From assembly GCF_003014595.1 (NCBI RefSeq), contig NZ_PYGK01000015.1, forward strand, positions 170,510-234,509: DNA of 64,000 bases. The letters run 5' to 3'. Position 1 is the first letter of the stretch, and the number at the start of each line of letters is the position of its first letter. Made by a program: the position numbers and the translations under genes. The stretch is from Chitinophaga ginsengisoli (GTDB lineage: Bacteria > Bacteroidota > Bacteroidia > Chitinophagales > Chitinophagaceae). Shown one piece after another: positions 9,772-19,096 of the stretch. Under the pieces are notes generated by a model. It was not told the DNA's origin. It saw only the letters and a list, made by a program, of their open reading frames with translations, and searched no databases.

Positions 9772-12700
9772 ATGTATCAGATATCTGGTTCTAACAACAC
9801 TTACCTGCCTGTATATTCAAGGCAGAGGCTTCCTCTTTTCATAAAGAAATGGTATAGTGCCGTCACACTCCTGGCACTAAGTACGCTCCTGGGCGGCTGG
9901 ATAGTAGCTATGAATCGTCCGCCGGACGATAGGAAGATGAAACAGCCTGTGGTCAACGCGATCCATAAAATGGCGGATGGGGTAGATATATTCGATGTCG
10001 CAAGGGCAGAGGAGGGAGGCAGTCATGGTACGATTGCTTTTAGAATGCTGAATGGAGCAACCGCGCCGGTAGATATCACTATCATCTATACAATAAATGC
10101 CACGGTAACAAATGCTGCCATCAATGGAGTAGACGTTACTACCTTACCCACCAGTATTACACTGCCCGCAGGACAAACCGAAGTGCTGCTGGATATTGCT
10201 GCAATAGATGATTCGTTTATTGAAGGGGATGAGAACCTTGAATTTACGATGACATCTGCTATGGGTACAAATGGTGTTGATTACCTCACACCTCACAGAG
10301 GCCTGACCACTACCGTAATAGATAATGATAACCGGATCAGCATTGAGAAGATAAACGATGGAAAGGAATTAGGAAGTGGTAATGCCAGCGATGGGAATTT
10401 CCTGATCAGTTTACCACCGACTCTTACATTCAATGAAGATATCCATGTAAAATATGCAATAGGTGGTACTACTACTGCTACCGGTGGTCCTGGTGCTACT
10501 TACGACTATAATAACAGTACACTGACAGGTGATGTTATATTGCCTGCCAATACCAACAGCCTGGTGCTGCCCATCAAAGTGAATGATGACCAGTTGGTGG
10601 AAGGAAATGAAGTAGTGGAGATGACGATACAGGACAATAGCTTCTCAGCAGTATCTAATATCAAATTTTCCTATAACCCCGCTAAGAAAACAGCGATCGT
10701 TGTTATTGAAGACGACGATATCAACGTGCCTATTGGTGTACAGAGCACTGTGAATGGTAAGGAACCTGGAGGCGCTGGTAATGACGGTAGTTTTGTAGTC
10801 GGCTGGCCCAATGGATATTCTGCTGCAGTCAGTATCCTGGTGAGATATACCATCACCGGTACGGCGACAAATGGTGCTGACTATAATACCATCACGCTGA
10901 CTAAAACAATTCTTTCAGGTACCAGTAACGTAACGATACCGGTAACAGTAAAGGATGATCCGACGATAGAAGGGCCAGAAACGGTGATTCTTACTATCAC
11001 CAGCTTAACTGGTTTATCAGGACTGACAATAGGCACCACGAATAATCCAGGTACAGTTACTATTCAGGATAATGATGTAAAATCATCACAACAATGGAAA
11101 AGCGCCAGCTATCCCGGTACTACTACGGGCGCTCCGGTGAAAGCAGGAGAGTTGATCACCTATACGGTACACGTCCGTAATACCGGGAATGTCAATCTTA
11201 CCGGCGTAACCATCGCTGATAATGTTCCTGCCAATACGCAATTTGTAAGCGCAGATGGTGGTATCGTACCGGATGCTACAGGTAAGCTGACCTGGACGAT
11301 CCCTACCATTGCAGTGGGCGTGACAAATGAAATCCGCCGTTTTACAGTAAAGGTGGTGAATGACCTGACGGGTGTTACCAATATTACCAATACTGCATTA
11401 GTGAACAATGGCGATGGTACGGGCGATCATCCTACCACGCAACCTGATCCAGGTAATCCTGATAATCCTAGTTCCACACCCGATCCCAGCAATCCATCTA
11501 CCAACATACCTGTTGATGGCGGGGGGTATCAGTCCGCTAACTGGAAGAGCGCCAGCTACACGGGTTCGGGGACAGGTGGAAAAGTGAAAACAGGCGACCT
11601 CATTACTTATACAATACATGTACGCAACACCGGTCATATAAAAATCCCCAGTGTTGTCATCAATGATAAGATACCTGCCTATACCACCTTTGTAAGTGCA
11701 GATGGTGGTATTGTGCCGGATGGTACCGGTAAACTTACCTGGACTGTTACAGACATTCCTGTAGGCAGTGCAGATGTAACCCGCAGCTTTGTAGTGAAAG
11801 TGGCCACTGATCTTACCGGAGCGACCAGTATTCTCAATACTGCTGGTGTAGACAACGGCGATGGTACAGGAGAACATCCTACTACACCACCGGATCCTAG
11901 CAATCCAAACAATCCGGATCCTACTCCTGATCCAAACGATCCTTCTACTGAAGTACCGGTTGATCAGATTAAGACATCTGCTAACTGGAAAAGCGCCAGC
12001 TACACGGGTACTGGTACGGGTGGAAAGGTGAAGACAGGTGACGAGATCACATATACTATTCATATCCGCAATACAGGTAACGTAACGTTGACCAATGTAT
12101 TGATCAGCGATATGATGCCTGCTTATACCACTTTTGTAAGTGCCGACGGTGGCATTGTGCCCGATGGTACAGGCAAACTAAGCTGGACGATCCCTTCTAT
12201 TGCAGTAGGAGCAGCAGATGTAGTGCGCAGCTTTAAGGTAAAGGTGGCGGCAGATCTGACAGGTGCGACCACCATTGTGAATACAGCCGGCGTAGATAAT
12301 GGCGATGGCACAGGTGGTCATCCTACTACGCCGCCTGATCCGAATGATCCTAATAATCCTGACCCTACGCCTGATCCGAATGATCCTTCTACGGAGATAC
12401 CGGTTGACAATAATAAAAGCTCTGCCAACTGGAAGAGCGCGACTTATACAGGTACTGGTGCCAGTGGGAAAGTGAAGGCCGGCGATGAGATCACGTACTT
12501 CATACATGTGCGCAATACGGGTAACGTAACGTTGACTAATGTGAAGATCAGCGATGTGATCCCTGCTTATACTTCCTTCATCAGCGCAGATGGCGGCATC
12601 GTGCCGGATGGTACAGGTAAATTAACCTGGACAGTCCCTTCAATAGCAGTGGGCGCCGCAGATGTGGTGCGCAGTTTCAAGGTGAAAGTAGTGAACGACC

Positions 12701-15700
12701 TGACTGGTGCTACCAGCATCCTGAATACAGGCGACGTAGATAATGGTGATGGCACAGGCGGTCATCCAACCACACCACCAGATCCGAACAACCCGAATAA
12801 TCCGGATCCTACACCTGATCCGAATGATCCATCTACAGATATACCAACAGATGATGGCGGCAATCAATCTGCCAACTGGAAGAGCGCCAGTTATACCGGC
12901 ACCGGGACGAATGGCAAAGTGAAGACTGGTGATCTTATTACATACACAATACACGTCCGCAACACCGGTCATAGGACGATCCCCAGTGTTGTCGTTAATG
13001 ACAAGATACCTGCCTACACTGTATTTGTAAGTGCGGATGGTGGTATCGTTCCGGACGCTACAGGTAAGCTTACCTGGACGCTTACAAACATCCCGGTAGG
13101 TGGGGCAGATGTACTCCGCAGCTTCGTGGTGAAAGTGGCAACCGATCTAACAGGGGCGACCAGCATTATCAATACCGCCGGCGTTGACAATGGCGATGGC
13201 ACAGGAGAACATCCCACAACACCACCTGATCCGAACAATCCTAACAACCCGGATCCTACGCCTGATCCCAACGATCCTTCCACTGAAGTGCCGGTTGACC
13301 AGATCATAAAATCTGCTAACTGGAAAAGCGCGAGCTACACGGGTACTGGTACGGGTGGGAAGGTGAAGGCCGGCGATGAGATCACCTATACTATTCATAT
13401 CCGCAATACAGGTAATGTAACGTTGACCAATGTATTGATCACCGATATGATGCCTGCTTATACCACTTTTGTAAGTGCGGATGGCGGTATTACTCCGGAT
13501 GGTACCGGGAAACTGAGCTGGACCATTCCGGGTATTGCCGTGGGAGCAGCCGATGCAGTGCGCAGCTTTAAAGTAAAGGTGGCGACTGATCTGACCGGAG
13601 CGACTACTATTACCAATACCGCAGGTGTAGATAATGGCGATGGCACGGGTGGGCATCCTACCACACCACCAGATCCGAACAATCCGAATGATCCGCATTC
13701 CAACCCTGATCCGAACGATCCTTCTACGGAGATACCGGTTGATAATAATAAAAACTCTGCCAACTGGAAGAGTGCGGCCTATACTGGTACTGGTGTTGGT
13801 GGAAAGGTGAAGGCGGGCGATGAGATCACTTACACTATACATGTTCGTAATATCGGTAGTGAAGCGCTCACGAATGTGACCATCACCGATGTGATCCCTG
13901 CTTATACTTCTTTTGTCAGCGCCGATGGCGGCATTGTACCTGATGCTGCGAAGAAATTGACCTGGACGATACCGAATATCGCAGTGGGGGCGCCAGATGT
14001 AGTGCGTAGCTTCAAAGTGTTAGTAATAGACGACCTAACGGGTGTTACCAGTATCACTAATACGGCTGATGTAGACAATGGTGATGGCACAGGTGGTCAT
14101 CCGACTACACCACCAGATCCTAATGATCCTAACAATCCGCAAACGAATCCAGATCCGAATGATCCATCAACCGACATACCGGCAGATGATGGCGGCAATA
14201 AATCTGTTAACTGGAAAAGCGCCAGCTACACAGGTTCCGGCACAAATGGAAAAGTGAAGACAGGAGATATTATCACCTATACCATACACGTCCGTAATAC
14301 CGGCCATATCACATTGGCAAGTGTGATCGTTACTGATAAGATCCCGGCTTACACTGAGTTTGTGAGCGCAGATGGTGGTATCACGCCGGATGGGACAGGT
14401 AAACTCACCTGGACGCTTACAAACATCCCGGTCAATGGCGCTGATGTAACCCGCAGCTTTGTGGTAAGAGTGGCGACTGATCTGACAGACGCTACTACTA
14501 TTGTAAATACTGCCGGCATAGATAATGGAGACGGTACTGGTGAACATCCGAGTGTTCCACCGGACCCTAATGATCCAAACAATCCGCAACAACACCCGAA
14601 TCCCAATGATCCTTCTACTGAAATACCGGTTGAGCAGGATAAAAGCTCCGTGAACTGGAAGAGTGCAGCTTATACGGGTACAGGTGTGAACGGCATGGTG
14701 AAGGCGGGCGATGTAATCACCTATACTATCCACGTGCGTAATACCGGTAATGTGAAACTGGAGAATGTGGTGATCAGTGATGTTATTCCTGCCTATACGG
14801 AGTTCATCAGTGCAGACGGCGGTATTACACCTGATGGTACAGGCAAGCTGACCTGGACAATCCCTGATATCTTATTCGGTGCACCGGATGCTGTGCGTAG
14901 CTTTAAAGTGAAAGTAGCGACTGATCTCACTGGTGCAGGATATATCACCAATACGGCTAATGTAGATAATGGTGATGGTACAGGCGGTCATCCGACCACA
15001 CCAGCAGATCCGAATGATCCGAATAATCCGCACCCGAATCCTGATCCGAATGATCCTTCTACGGAAATTCCTGTAGATAACGGCATGCATTCCGATAACT
15101 GGAAGAGCGCCAGCTATACCGGCACAGGCGCGAATGGCGGTGTAACGACCGGTGATCAGATCACCTATACTATTCACGTCAGGAACAGTGGTAATGCCAC
15201 GTTAAGCAATGTTGTTATCAGCGATGATGTGCCAGCCTATACGGAGTTTGTAAGTGCAGAAGGCGGTATTTCACCATCTTCAGGTAAACTGACCTGGACG
15301 ATCGCGACGATACCTGTTGGTAGTGCTGATGTTACCCGTTCATTTACCGTGAAAGTGGTAGAAGACCTGACTGGTGCTGTGAGTATTATTAATACTGCAG
15401 TAGTAGATAATGGTAATGGCAAAGGGAATGATCCTACACATCCTGCTGATCCGAATGATCCGAATAACCCGATGACAAATCCGCCTCCTGGTCCTGCTAC
15501 CAACGTAAAAGTGGATACACTGGTGCGGTTTGAAGCCTGGAAAGGCGTGGTTACAGCCAGTGGTGCAGATAAGGCTAGTCCGGGGGAAATATTGACCTAT
15601 ACCATACATGTACGTAATACAGGCAATGTGAAACTGCCGCTTATCAAGGTGACCGATCCGATACCGGCCCTCACTACTTTCGAGAGTGCTGAAGAGAATG

Positions 15701-16200
15701 GTCTCTTCAATGCAGGCAGTAACACGGTTACCTGGGAGGTGAAGGATATTCCTGTAGCCGCTGTAGTGGACCTTACATTTAAAGTGAAGGTGGCTGACAG
15801 GTTAGATTCCGGCGCTGTTATTACAAATACTGCTGTGGCATCTGACGGGACGACAGATAAGCCTACATCAGGCTGTGATCCTCATATGAGCGGTTGTAGC
15901 GGTACACCAGGTACGGTGATAGAAACCAATCCGAGCGACGATCTGCAGTTTGCCAATGCCATGAGCCCTAACGGAGATGGTAAGAATGAATACTTCGTGA
16001 TAAAAGGACTGGAGAGATATCCGCCTGCTGCTTTATATGTGTTCAATCGCTGGGGCAGTATGGTGTACCAGACAAAAGAGTATAAGAATGACTGGGCTGC
16101 CAAGGGATTAAGTGAAGGCACTTACTATTATAAACTGGAACTGAAACTACCGGGAGGAACAAAACTATACAAAGGGTGGATTGTGATAAAACGAAACTGA
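9772..16200 (+). CDS. Calx-beta / DUF11 repeat surface protein with type B (CHU_C) sorting domain
   Basis: 2,142 residues. An N-terminal hydrophobic segment at about residues 30-47 follows a long polar stretch and probably serves as signal sequence. Then come three Calx-beta-like domains (about 50-190, 190-325, 326-440), each ending near a D-N-D or D-D-D motif; eleven DUF11-type domains (about 440-2050), each opening with an NWKSASYTG-like strand and containing ITYTIHVRNTG; and a C-terminal gliding-motility/CHU_C domain (NAMSPNGDGKNEYF, then FNRWG). DUF11 domains are joined by linkers rich in Asp-Pro-Asn. Family knowledge: CHU_C tails are type B T9SS signals, and such proteins are usually encoded beside a PorP/SprF protein, as here 7 bp downstream. 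Probably a long surface stalk or adhesin; ligand unknown. Confidence 0.93.
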   Translation: MYQISGSNNTYLPVYSRQRLPLFIKKWYSAVTLLALSTLLGGWIVAMNRPPDDRKMKQPVVNAIHKMADGVDIFDVARAEEGGSHGTIAFRMLNGATAPVDITIIYTINATVTNAAINGVDVTTLPTSITLPAGQTEVLLDIAAIDDSFIEGDENLEFTMTSAMGTNGVDYLTPHRGLTTTVIDNDNRISIEKINDGKELGSGNASDGNFLISLPPTLTFNEDIHVKYAIGGTTTATGGPGATYDYNNSTLTGDVILPANTNSLVLPIKVNDDQLVEGNEVVEMTIQDNSFSAVSNIKFSYNPAKKTAIVVIEDDDINVPIGVQSTVNGKEPGGAGNDGSFVVGWPNGYSAAVSILVRYTITGTATNGADYNTITLTKTILSGTSNVTIPVTVKDDPTIEGPETVILTITSLTGLSGLTIGTTNNPGTVTIQDNDVKSSQQWKSASYPGTTTGAPVKAGELITYTVHVRNTGNVNLTGVTIADNVPANTQFVSADGGIVPDATGKLTWTIPTIAVGVTNEIRRFTVKVVNDLTGVTNITNTALVNNGDGTGDHPTTQPDPGNPDNPSSTPDPSNPSTNIPVDGGGYQSANWKSASYTGSGTGGKVKTGDLITYTIHVRNTGHIKIPSVVINDKIPAYTTFVSADGGIVPDGTGKLTWTVTDIPVGSADVTRSFVVKVATDLTGATSILNTAGVDNGDGTGEHPTTPPDPSNPNNPDPTPDPNDPSTEVPVDQIKTSANWKSASYTGTGTGGKVKTGDEITYTIHIRNTGNVTLTNVLISDMMPAYTTFVSADGGIVPDGTGKLSWTIPSIAVGAADVVRSFKVKVAADLTGATTIVNTAGVDNGDGTGGHPTTPPDPNDPNNPDPTPDPNDPSTEIPVDNNKSSANWKSATYTGTGASGKVKAGDEITYFIHVRNTGNVTLTNVKISDVIPAYTSFISADGGIVPDGTGKLTWTVPSIAVGAADVVRSFKVKVVNDLTGATSILNTGDVDNGDGTGGHPTTPPDPNNPNNPDPTPDPNDPSTDIPTDDGGNQSANWKSASYTGTGTNGKVKTGDLITYTIHVRNTGHRTIPSVVVNDKIPAYTVFVSADGGIVPDATGKLTWTLTNIPVGGADVLRSFVVKVATDLTGATSIINTAGVDNGDGTGEHPTTPPDPNNPNNPDPTPDPNDPSTEVPVDQIIKSANWKSASYTGTGTGGKVKAGDEITYTIHIRNTGNVTLTNVLITDMMPAYTTFVSADGGITPDGTGKLSWTIPGIAVGAADAVRSFKVKVATDLTGATTITNTAGVDNGDGTGGHPTTPPDPNNPNDPHSNPDPNDPSTEIPVDNNKNSANWKSAAYTGTGVGGKVKAGDEITYTIHVRNIGSEALTNVTITDVIPAYTSFVSADGGIVPDAAKKLTWTIPNIAVGAPDVVRSFKVLVIDDLTGVTSITNTADVDNGDGTGGHPTTPPDPNDPNNPQTNPDPNDPSTDIPADDGGNKSVNWKSASYTGSGTNGKVKTGDIITYTIHVRNTGHITLASVIVTDKIPAYTEFVSADGGITPDGTGKLTWTLTNIPVNGADVTRSFVVRVATDLTDATTIVNTAGIDNGDGTGEHPSVPPDPNDPNNPQQHPNPNDPSTEIPVEQDKSSVNWKSAAYTGTGVNGMVKAGDVITYTIHVRNTGNVKLENVVISDVIPAYTEFISADGGITPDGTGKLTWTIPDILFGAPDAVRSFKVKVATDLTGAGYITNTANVDNGDGTGGHPTTPADPNDPNNPHPNPDPNDPSTEIPVDNGMHSDNWKSASYTGTGANGGVTTGDQITYTIHVRNSGNATLSNVVISDDVPAYTEFVSAEGGISPSSGKLTWTIATIPVGSADVTRSFTVKVVEDLTGAVSIINTAVVDNGNGKGNDPTHPADPNDPNNPMTNPPPGPATNVKVDTLVRFEAWKGVVTASGADKASPGEILTYTIHVRNTGNVKLPLIKVTDPIPALTTFESAEENGLFNAGSNTVTWEVKDIPVAAVVDLTFKVKVADRLDSGAVITNTAVASDGTTDKPTSGCDPHMSGCSGTPGTVIETNPSDDLQFANAMSPNGDGKNEYFVIKGLERYPPAALYVFNRWGSMVYQTKEYKNDWAAKGLSEGTYYYKLELKLPGGTKLYKGWIVIKRN
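11542..15537 (+). repeat. Three-domain super-repeat (about 1335 bp) inside the DUF11 array
   Basis: The Trp codon of the NWKS strand falls at 11095, 11542, 11986, 12430, 12877, 13321, 13765, 14212, 14656, 15100 and 15538. The spacings are 447, 444, 444, 447, 444, 444, 447, 444, 444 and 438. Units 2, 5 and 8 share a TGH plus NDKIPAY-like sequence and a DGG-type linker; units 3, 6 and 9 share a VDQ/VEQ linker; units 4, 7 and 10 share a VDNN-like linker. The repeating unit is therefore a block of three domains. Confidence 0.92.
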
Positions 16201-16207
16201 TGAATTA

Positions 16208-17248
16208 ATGATGAGGACATTTTTTGTTGTTACCAAACAAACAGCTATGTGCTTGAGAAAAGGTTTGTATACGGGACTATTAATGATGGCTGCCAGCTTG
16301 CATGCAGGTGCGCAGCAGAATGTACAATTCAGCCAGTATGTATTTAATGGGCTGAGTGTAAACCCCGCCTATGCGGGATATAAAGATGCCTGGTATCTGA
16401 ATACCATTTACCGGCAGCAGTGGACCGGTTTTCCGGGTGCACCGGTTACGGGGGGCGTATCCTTTGACGGACCAGTACGTCCTTTGAAAGCAGGCGCAGG
16501 TTTCGGATTGGGGCTGCAGCTAATGGCAGATAAGGTGGGGCCGCAACAGTCCTATTCTTTTTATGCATCTTATGCCTACCGCATTGCTTTGGATGCAGAA
16601 CATACACGCCGTTTGTGCTTTGGACTGGGAGTAGGCGTGACGCAGTATCGCCTGGCAGGGAATACGCTGGCTTACTTTGATGGCGATGATCCTGTTTTCC
16701 CGGGTGAGGGCGTAAATGCCTATACACCTGATGCGCGGTTTGGGGTGTATTATCATTCACCTTCATTTTATGTAGGGGTGTCGGTGATGGATCTGTTCAG
16801 CAGGTATACCAGTACGAAGTACGCCTGGAAAGGATATAATTATCAGAATATCCGGAAGTCGCAGCATATCTACCTAACTACGGGCGTGATGTTCCCATTG
16901 TCGGAACATTTGCAATTAAAGCCGTCTCTGATGATCAAGGATGATTTCAAAGGACCTACCAACCTGGATGTGAACGCCATGTTACTGATCGACAGGGTAT
17001 TCTGGATCGGCGGTTCTTTTCGTACGGCGGTGCCGGTGTGGAAGAAACAGCTTCCCAGCGGACTGGAATCGCTCAATGCTGCAAGCGCCATTGTCGAATA
17101 CTATATCGGCGGAAAATGGCGCATTGGTTATGCATATGATTTGAATATTAATGAACTGGCGGGAACACAGGGAGGATCGCATGAAATATCGGTAGGTGTT
17201 TTGTTTCCGCGGAAGAGGTTCAGTACATCAAGTCCACGTTATTTCTAA
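16208..17248 (+). CDS. PorP/SprF family type IX secretion system membrane protein
   Basis: 346 residues. The N-terminus carries a signal peptide ending near LHAGAQ, followed by the family hallmark QFSQYVFNGLSVNPAYAG, and the rest has the alternating pattern of an outer-membrane beta barrel. In Bacteroidota these proteins accompany CHU_C-tailed substrates and are thought to take part in their export or surface attachment. It starts 7 bp after the DUF11 gene and is followed 15 bp later by the OmpA gene, so the three are probably one operon. Two adjacent ATGs (16208, 16211) and an in-frame Met 14 residues in, just before the signal peptide core, are possible starts. Confidence 0.92.
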   Translation: MMRTFFVVTKQTAMCLRKGLYTGLLMMAASLHAGAQQNVQFSQYVFNGLSVNPAYAGYKDAWYLNTIYRQQWTGFPGAPVTGGVSFDGPVRPLKAGAGFGLGLQLMADKVGPQQSYSFYASYAYRIALDAEHTRRLCFGLGVGVTQYRLAGNTLAYFDGDDPVFPGEGVNAYTPDARFGVYYHSPSFYVGVSVMDLFSRYTSTKYAWKGYNYQNIRKSQHIYLTTGVMFPLSEHLQLKPSLMIKDDFKGPTNLDVNAMLLIDRVFWIGGSFRTAVPVWKKQLPSGLESLNAASAIVEYYIGGKWRIGYAYDLNINELAGTQGGSHEISVGVLFPRKRFSTSSPRYF

Positions 17249-17254
17249 AGGAGG
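17247..17254 (+). promoter_or_regulatory. Strong Shine-Dalgarno sequence of the OmpA gene
   Basis: AAAGGAGG overlaps the stop codon of the PorP/SprF gene and lies 9 bp before the ATG at 17264. Such a full match is unusual in this window, where most starts have weak ribosome sites. Confidence 0.7.
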
Positions 17255-17263
17255 GGATTCATT

Positions 17264-19096
17264 ATGCTACGTTGTTCGTTCGTTACATTGATCATTTTAC
17301 TTTGTTGCCCCGTGCTCTTATATGGGCAGGAAGAGAAAAGCCTGATGGAATTGGGAGATGAGGCTTTTGTTCGGGAAGAATATGCCGTTGCGGCCAACCT
17401 GTATAGCAGGCTGGCGGAAAAGAAAGGCAGGAAGGCGCCACTTAAGCTACTGGAAAAAACGGCGCAGTGTTATCAGCAGATGGCGCGTTTTGCCGAAGCA
17501 GGGTATTGGTATATGCGCATGATTGAGCATCCCGGTTGTCCGTCTTCCGTTATGGCTATCTATGCCGAAGTACAGAAGAACCTTGGTGAGTATGATACTG
17601 CCAGGTTATACCTGTCGCGTTTTAATCCTGCCAATGCAGATGAGGTGCAATGGAAAAATACGGCTATAGCGGGTTGTGACAGTGCCCTGCTCTGGAAGAA
17701 AGATACTGTAACTACCTATGCCCTGGAAAATATCAAGGAGCTAAGCACTGTGGGCGATGACTGGGTGAGCGGTGTCATGAAAGGAGGCTTGCTGCTGGAA
17801 TCCAACGGATACCGTAAGATGGAGCTGACGACAGGGTCGGAGCGACATCCTGATATGGATCCAAGGGTCAATCAACCTTACTTTAAACCGTATCTTTTCA
17901 GGGAATATTCGAAGGGTAGCAGGGCCAATACCTTTTTAGAGGAAATCCTACCGGACCTCCTGGGGAAACTGCCCTACCATGTGGGACCGGTATGTTTTAA
18001 TAACAGGGAAGATACCGTGTACGTGACCCTGAACGCGGCAGATAAAGACATGGCTGATAAGAAAAAGAAAGGTCCTGTAAACGGACGCCGTTTAATGTCG
18101 CTTTTCTGGTCATTCAAGAAAGGGGATAAGTGGTCGCCGCTCCAACCTGTAGCAGCGCTTGATGCTGCGGGCAGCTATACGGGCAATGCGGTATTGAATA
18201 GTATCGGCAGTGTCATCTATTTTGTATCTGACAGACCGGGAGGTATCGGCAAAATGGATATCTGGTATAGTGAACGGCTACCCAATAATCAATGGGGAAC
18301 ACCCGTGAACTGTGGGCCTGTGATCAATACCCGTTATGATGAGACTTTCCCTACCATCAATGAGGAGGACGTACTTTACTTCTCCAGCAAAGGCCATCCC
18401 GGCATGGGTGGCTTTGACGTTTTCAGGGCGGAGGGAAGTGGCGGTCAATGGAGCCAGCCCCGTAATCTCCGGAGCCCTTTTAACTCTGGTGCTGATGATC
18501 TGGGTTTTATTATGAAAGGCAATAACTATGAAGGTTATTTTGCTTCCAATCGCCATGGCGGCGGTGGAGGTGATGATATCTATCACTTCCTGGAAACACA
18601 TTTTACAGAGAAGCTGATCGATCCGTCTGCCGGAAAACCACCGGCGCCTGACACTGTTAAAGTATCTCCACCGGAGAAGACTGTTGCGGATAATACACCT
18701 GCTAAACCTACGCTTAATCCGACAGACAGTGCGGTCATACACAAGCTGCAGGAGCTGCGCTTTCATTATGATTATAACAGCGCCATACTCTTAACTGAAT
18801 CCAGGGACATGCTGGACAGGGTAGCTGTGGTGTTGCAGCAGTATCCTCACTGGAAACTGATGATCCGTTCGTATGCGGATAGCCGTGGTACGGACGAATA
18901 TAATCTGAAGCTCTCTGCCCTGCGTTGTTATGCAGTGATCAACTACCTGATCAAAAAAGGAGTGGCAGCCCGCAGGCTCTATTATGAGAACCTGGGAGAA
19001 CAGGAGCTTGTCAATCCTTGTGGAAATGATGTGCCCTGTCCGGAGGCAGAACACCGGGAAAACAGAAGAACTACTTTGCGGGTAGTTTATGATTGA
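17264..19096 (+). CDS. OmpA family protein with TPR-like N-terminus and PD40 repeats
   Basis: 610 residues. A signal peptide (about 1-21, ending LLYGQ) is followed by a helical TPR-like region (about 25-160), PD40/WD40-like beta-propeller motifs (around 318, 370 and 424, of the type YFVSDRPGG and GGFDVF), and a C-terminal OmpA peptidoglycan-binding domain (about 494-610, LRFHYDYNSA then YADSRGTDEYN). This architecture recurs beside PorP/SprF genes and T9SS substrates in Bacteroidota, where it is thought to tie the outer-membrane complex to peptidoglycan. It is the third gene of the surface operon. Its 3' end overlaps the convergent regulator gene by 10 bp. Confidence 0.92.
   Translation: MLRCSFVTLIILLCCPVLLYGQEEKSLMELGDEAFVREEYAVAANLYSRLAEKKGRKAPLKLLEKTAQCYQQMARFAEAGYWYMRMIEHPGCPSSVMAIYAEVQKNLGEYDTARLYLSRFNPANADEVQWKNTAIAGCDSALLWKKDTVTTYALENIKELSTVGDDWVSGVMKGGLLLESNGYRKMELTTGSERHPDMDPRVNQPYFKPYLFREYSKGSRANTFLEEILPDLLGKLPYHVGPVCFNNREDTVYVTLNAADKDMADKKKKGPVNGRRLMSLFWSFKKGDKWSPLQPVAALDAAGSYTGNAVLNSIGSVIYFVSDRPGGIGKMDIWYSERLPNNQWGTPVNCGPVINTRYDETFPTINEEDVLYFSSKGHPGMGGFDVFRAEGSGGQWSQPRNLRSPFNSGADDLGFIMKGNNYEGYFASNRHGGGGGDDIYHFLETHFTEKLIDPSAGKPPAPDTVKVSPPEKTVADNTPAKPTLNPTDSAVIHKLQELRFHYDYNSAILLTESRDMLDRVAVVLQQYPHWKLMIRSYADSRGTDEYNLKLSALRCYAVINYLIKKGVAARRLYYENLGEQELVNPCGNDVPCPEAEHRENRRTTLRVVYD

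Noticed and set aside
11398..13842. Long open frames on the minus strand inside the DUF11 gene (for example 221 and 231 codons)
   Set aside because: They recur in the same place in each repeat, are antisense to a clear gene and show no known protein features.
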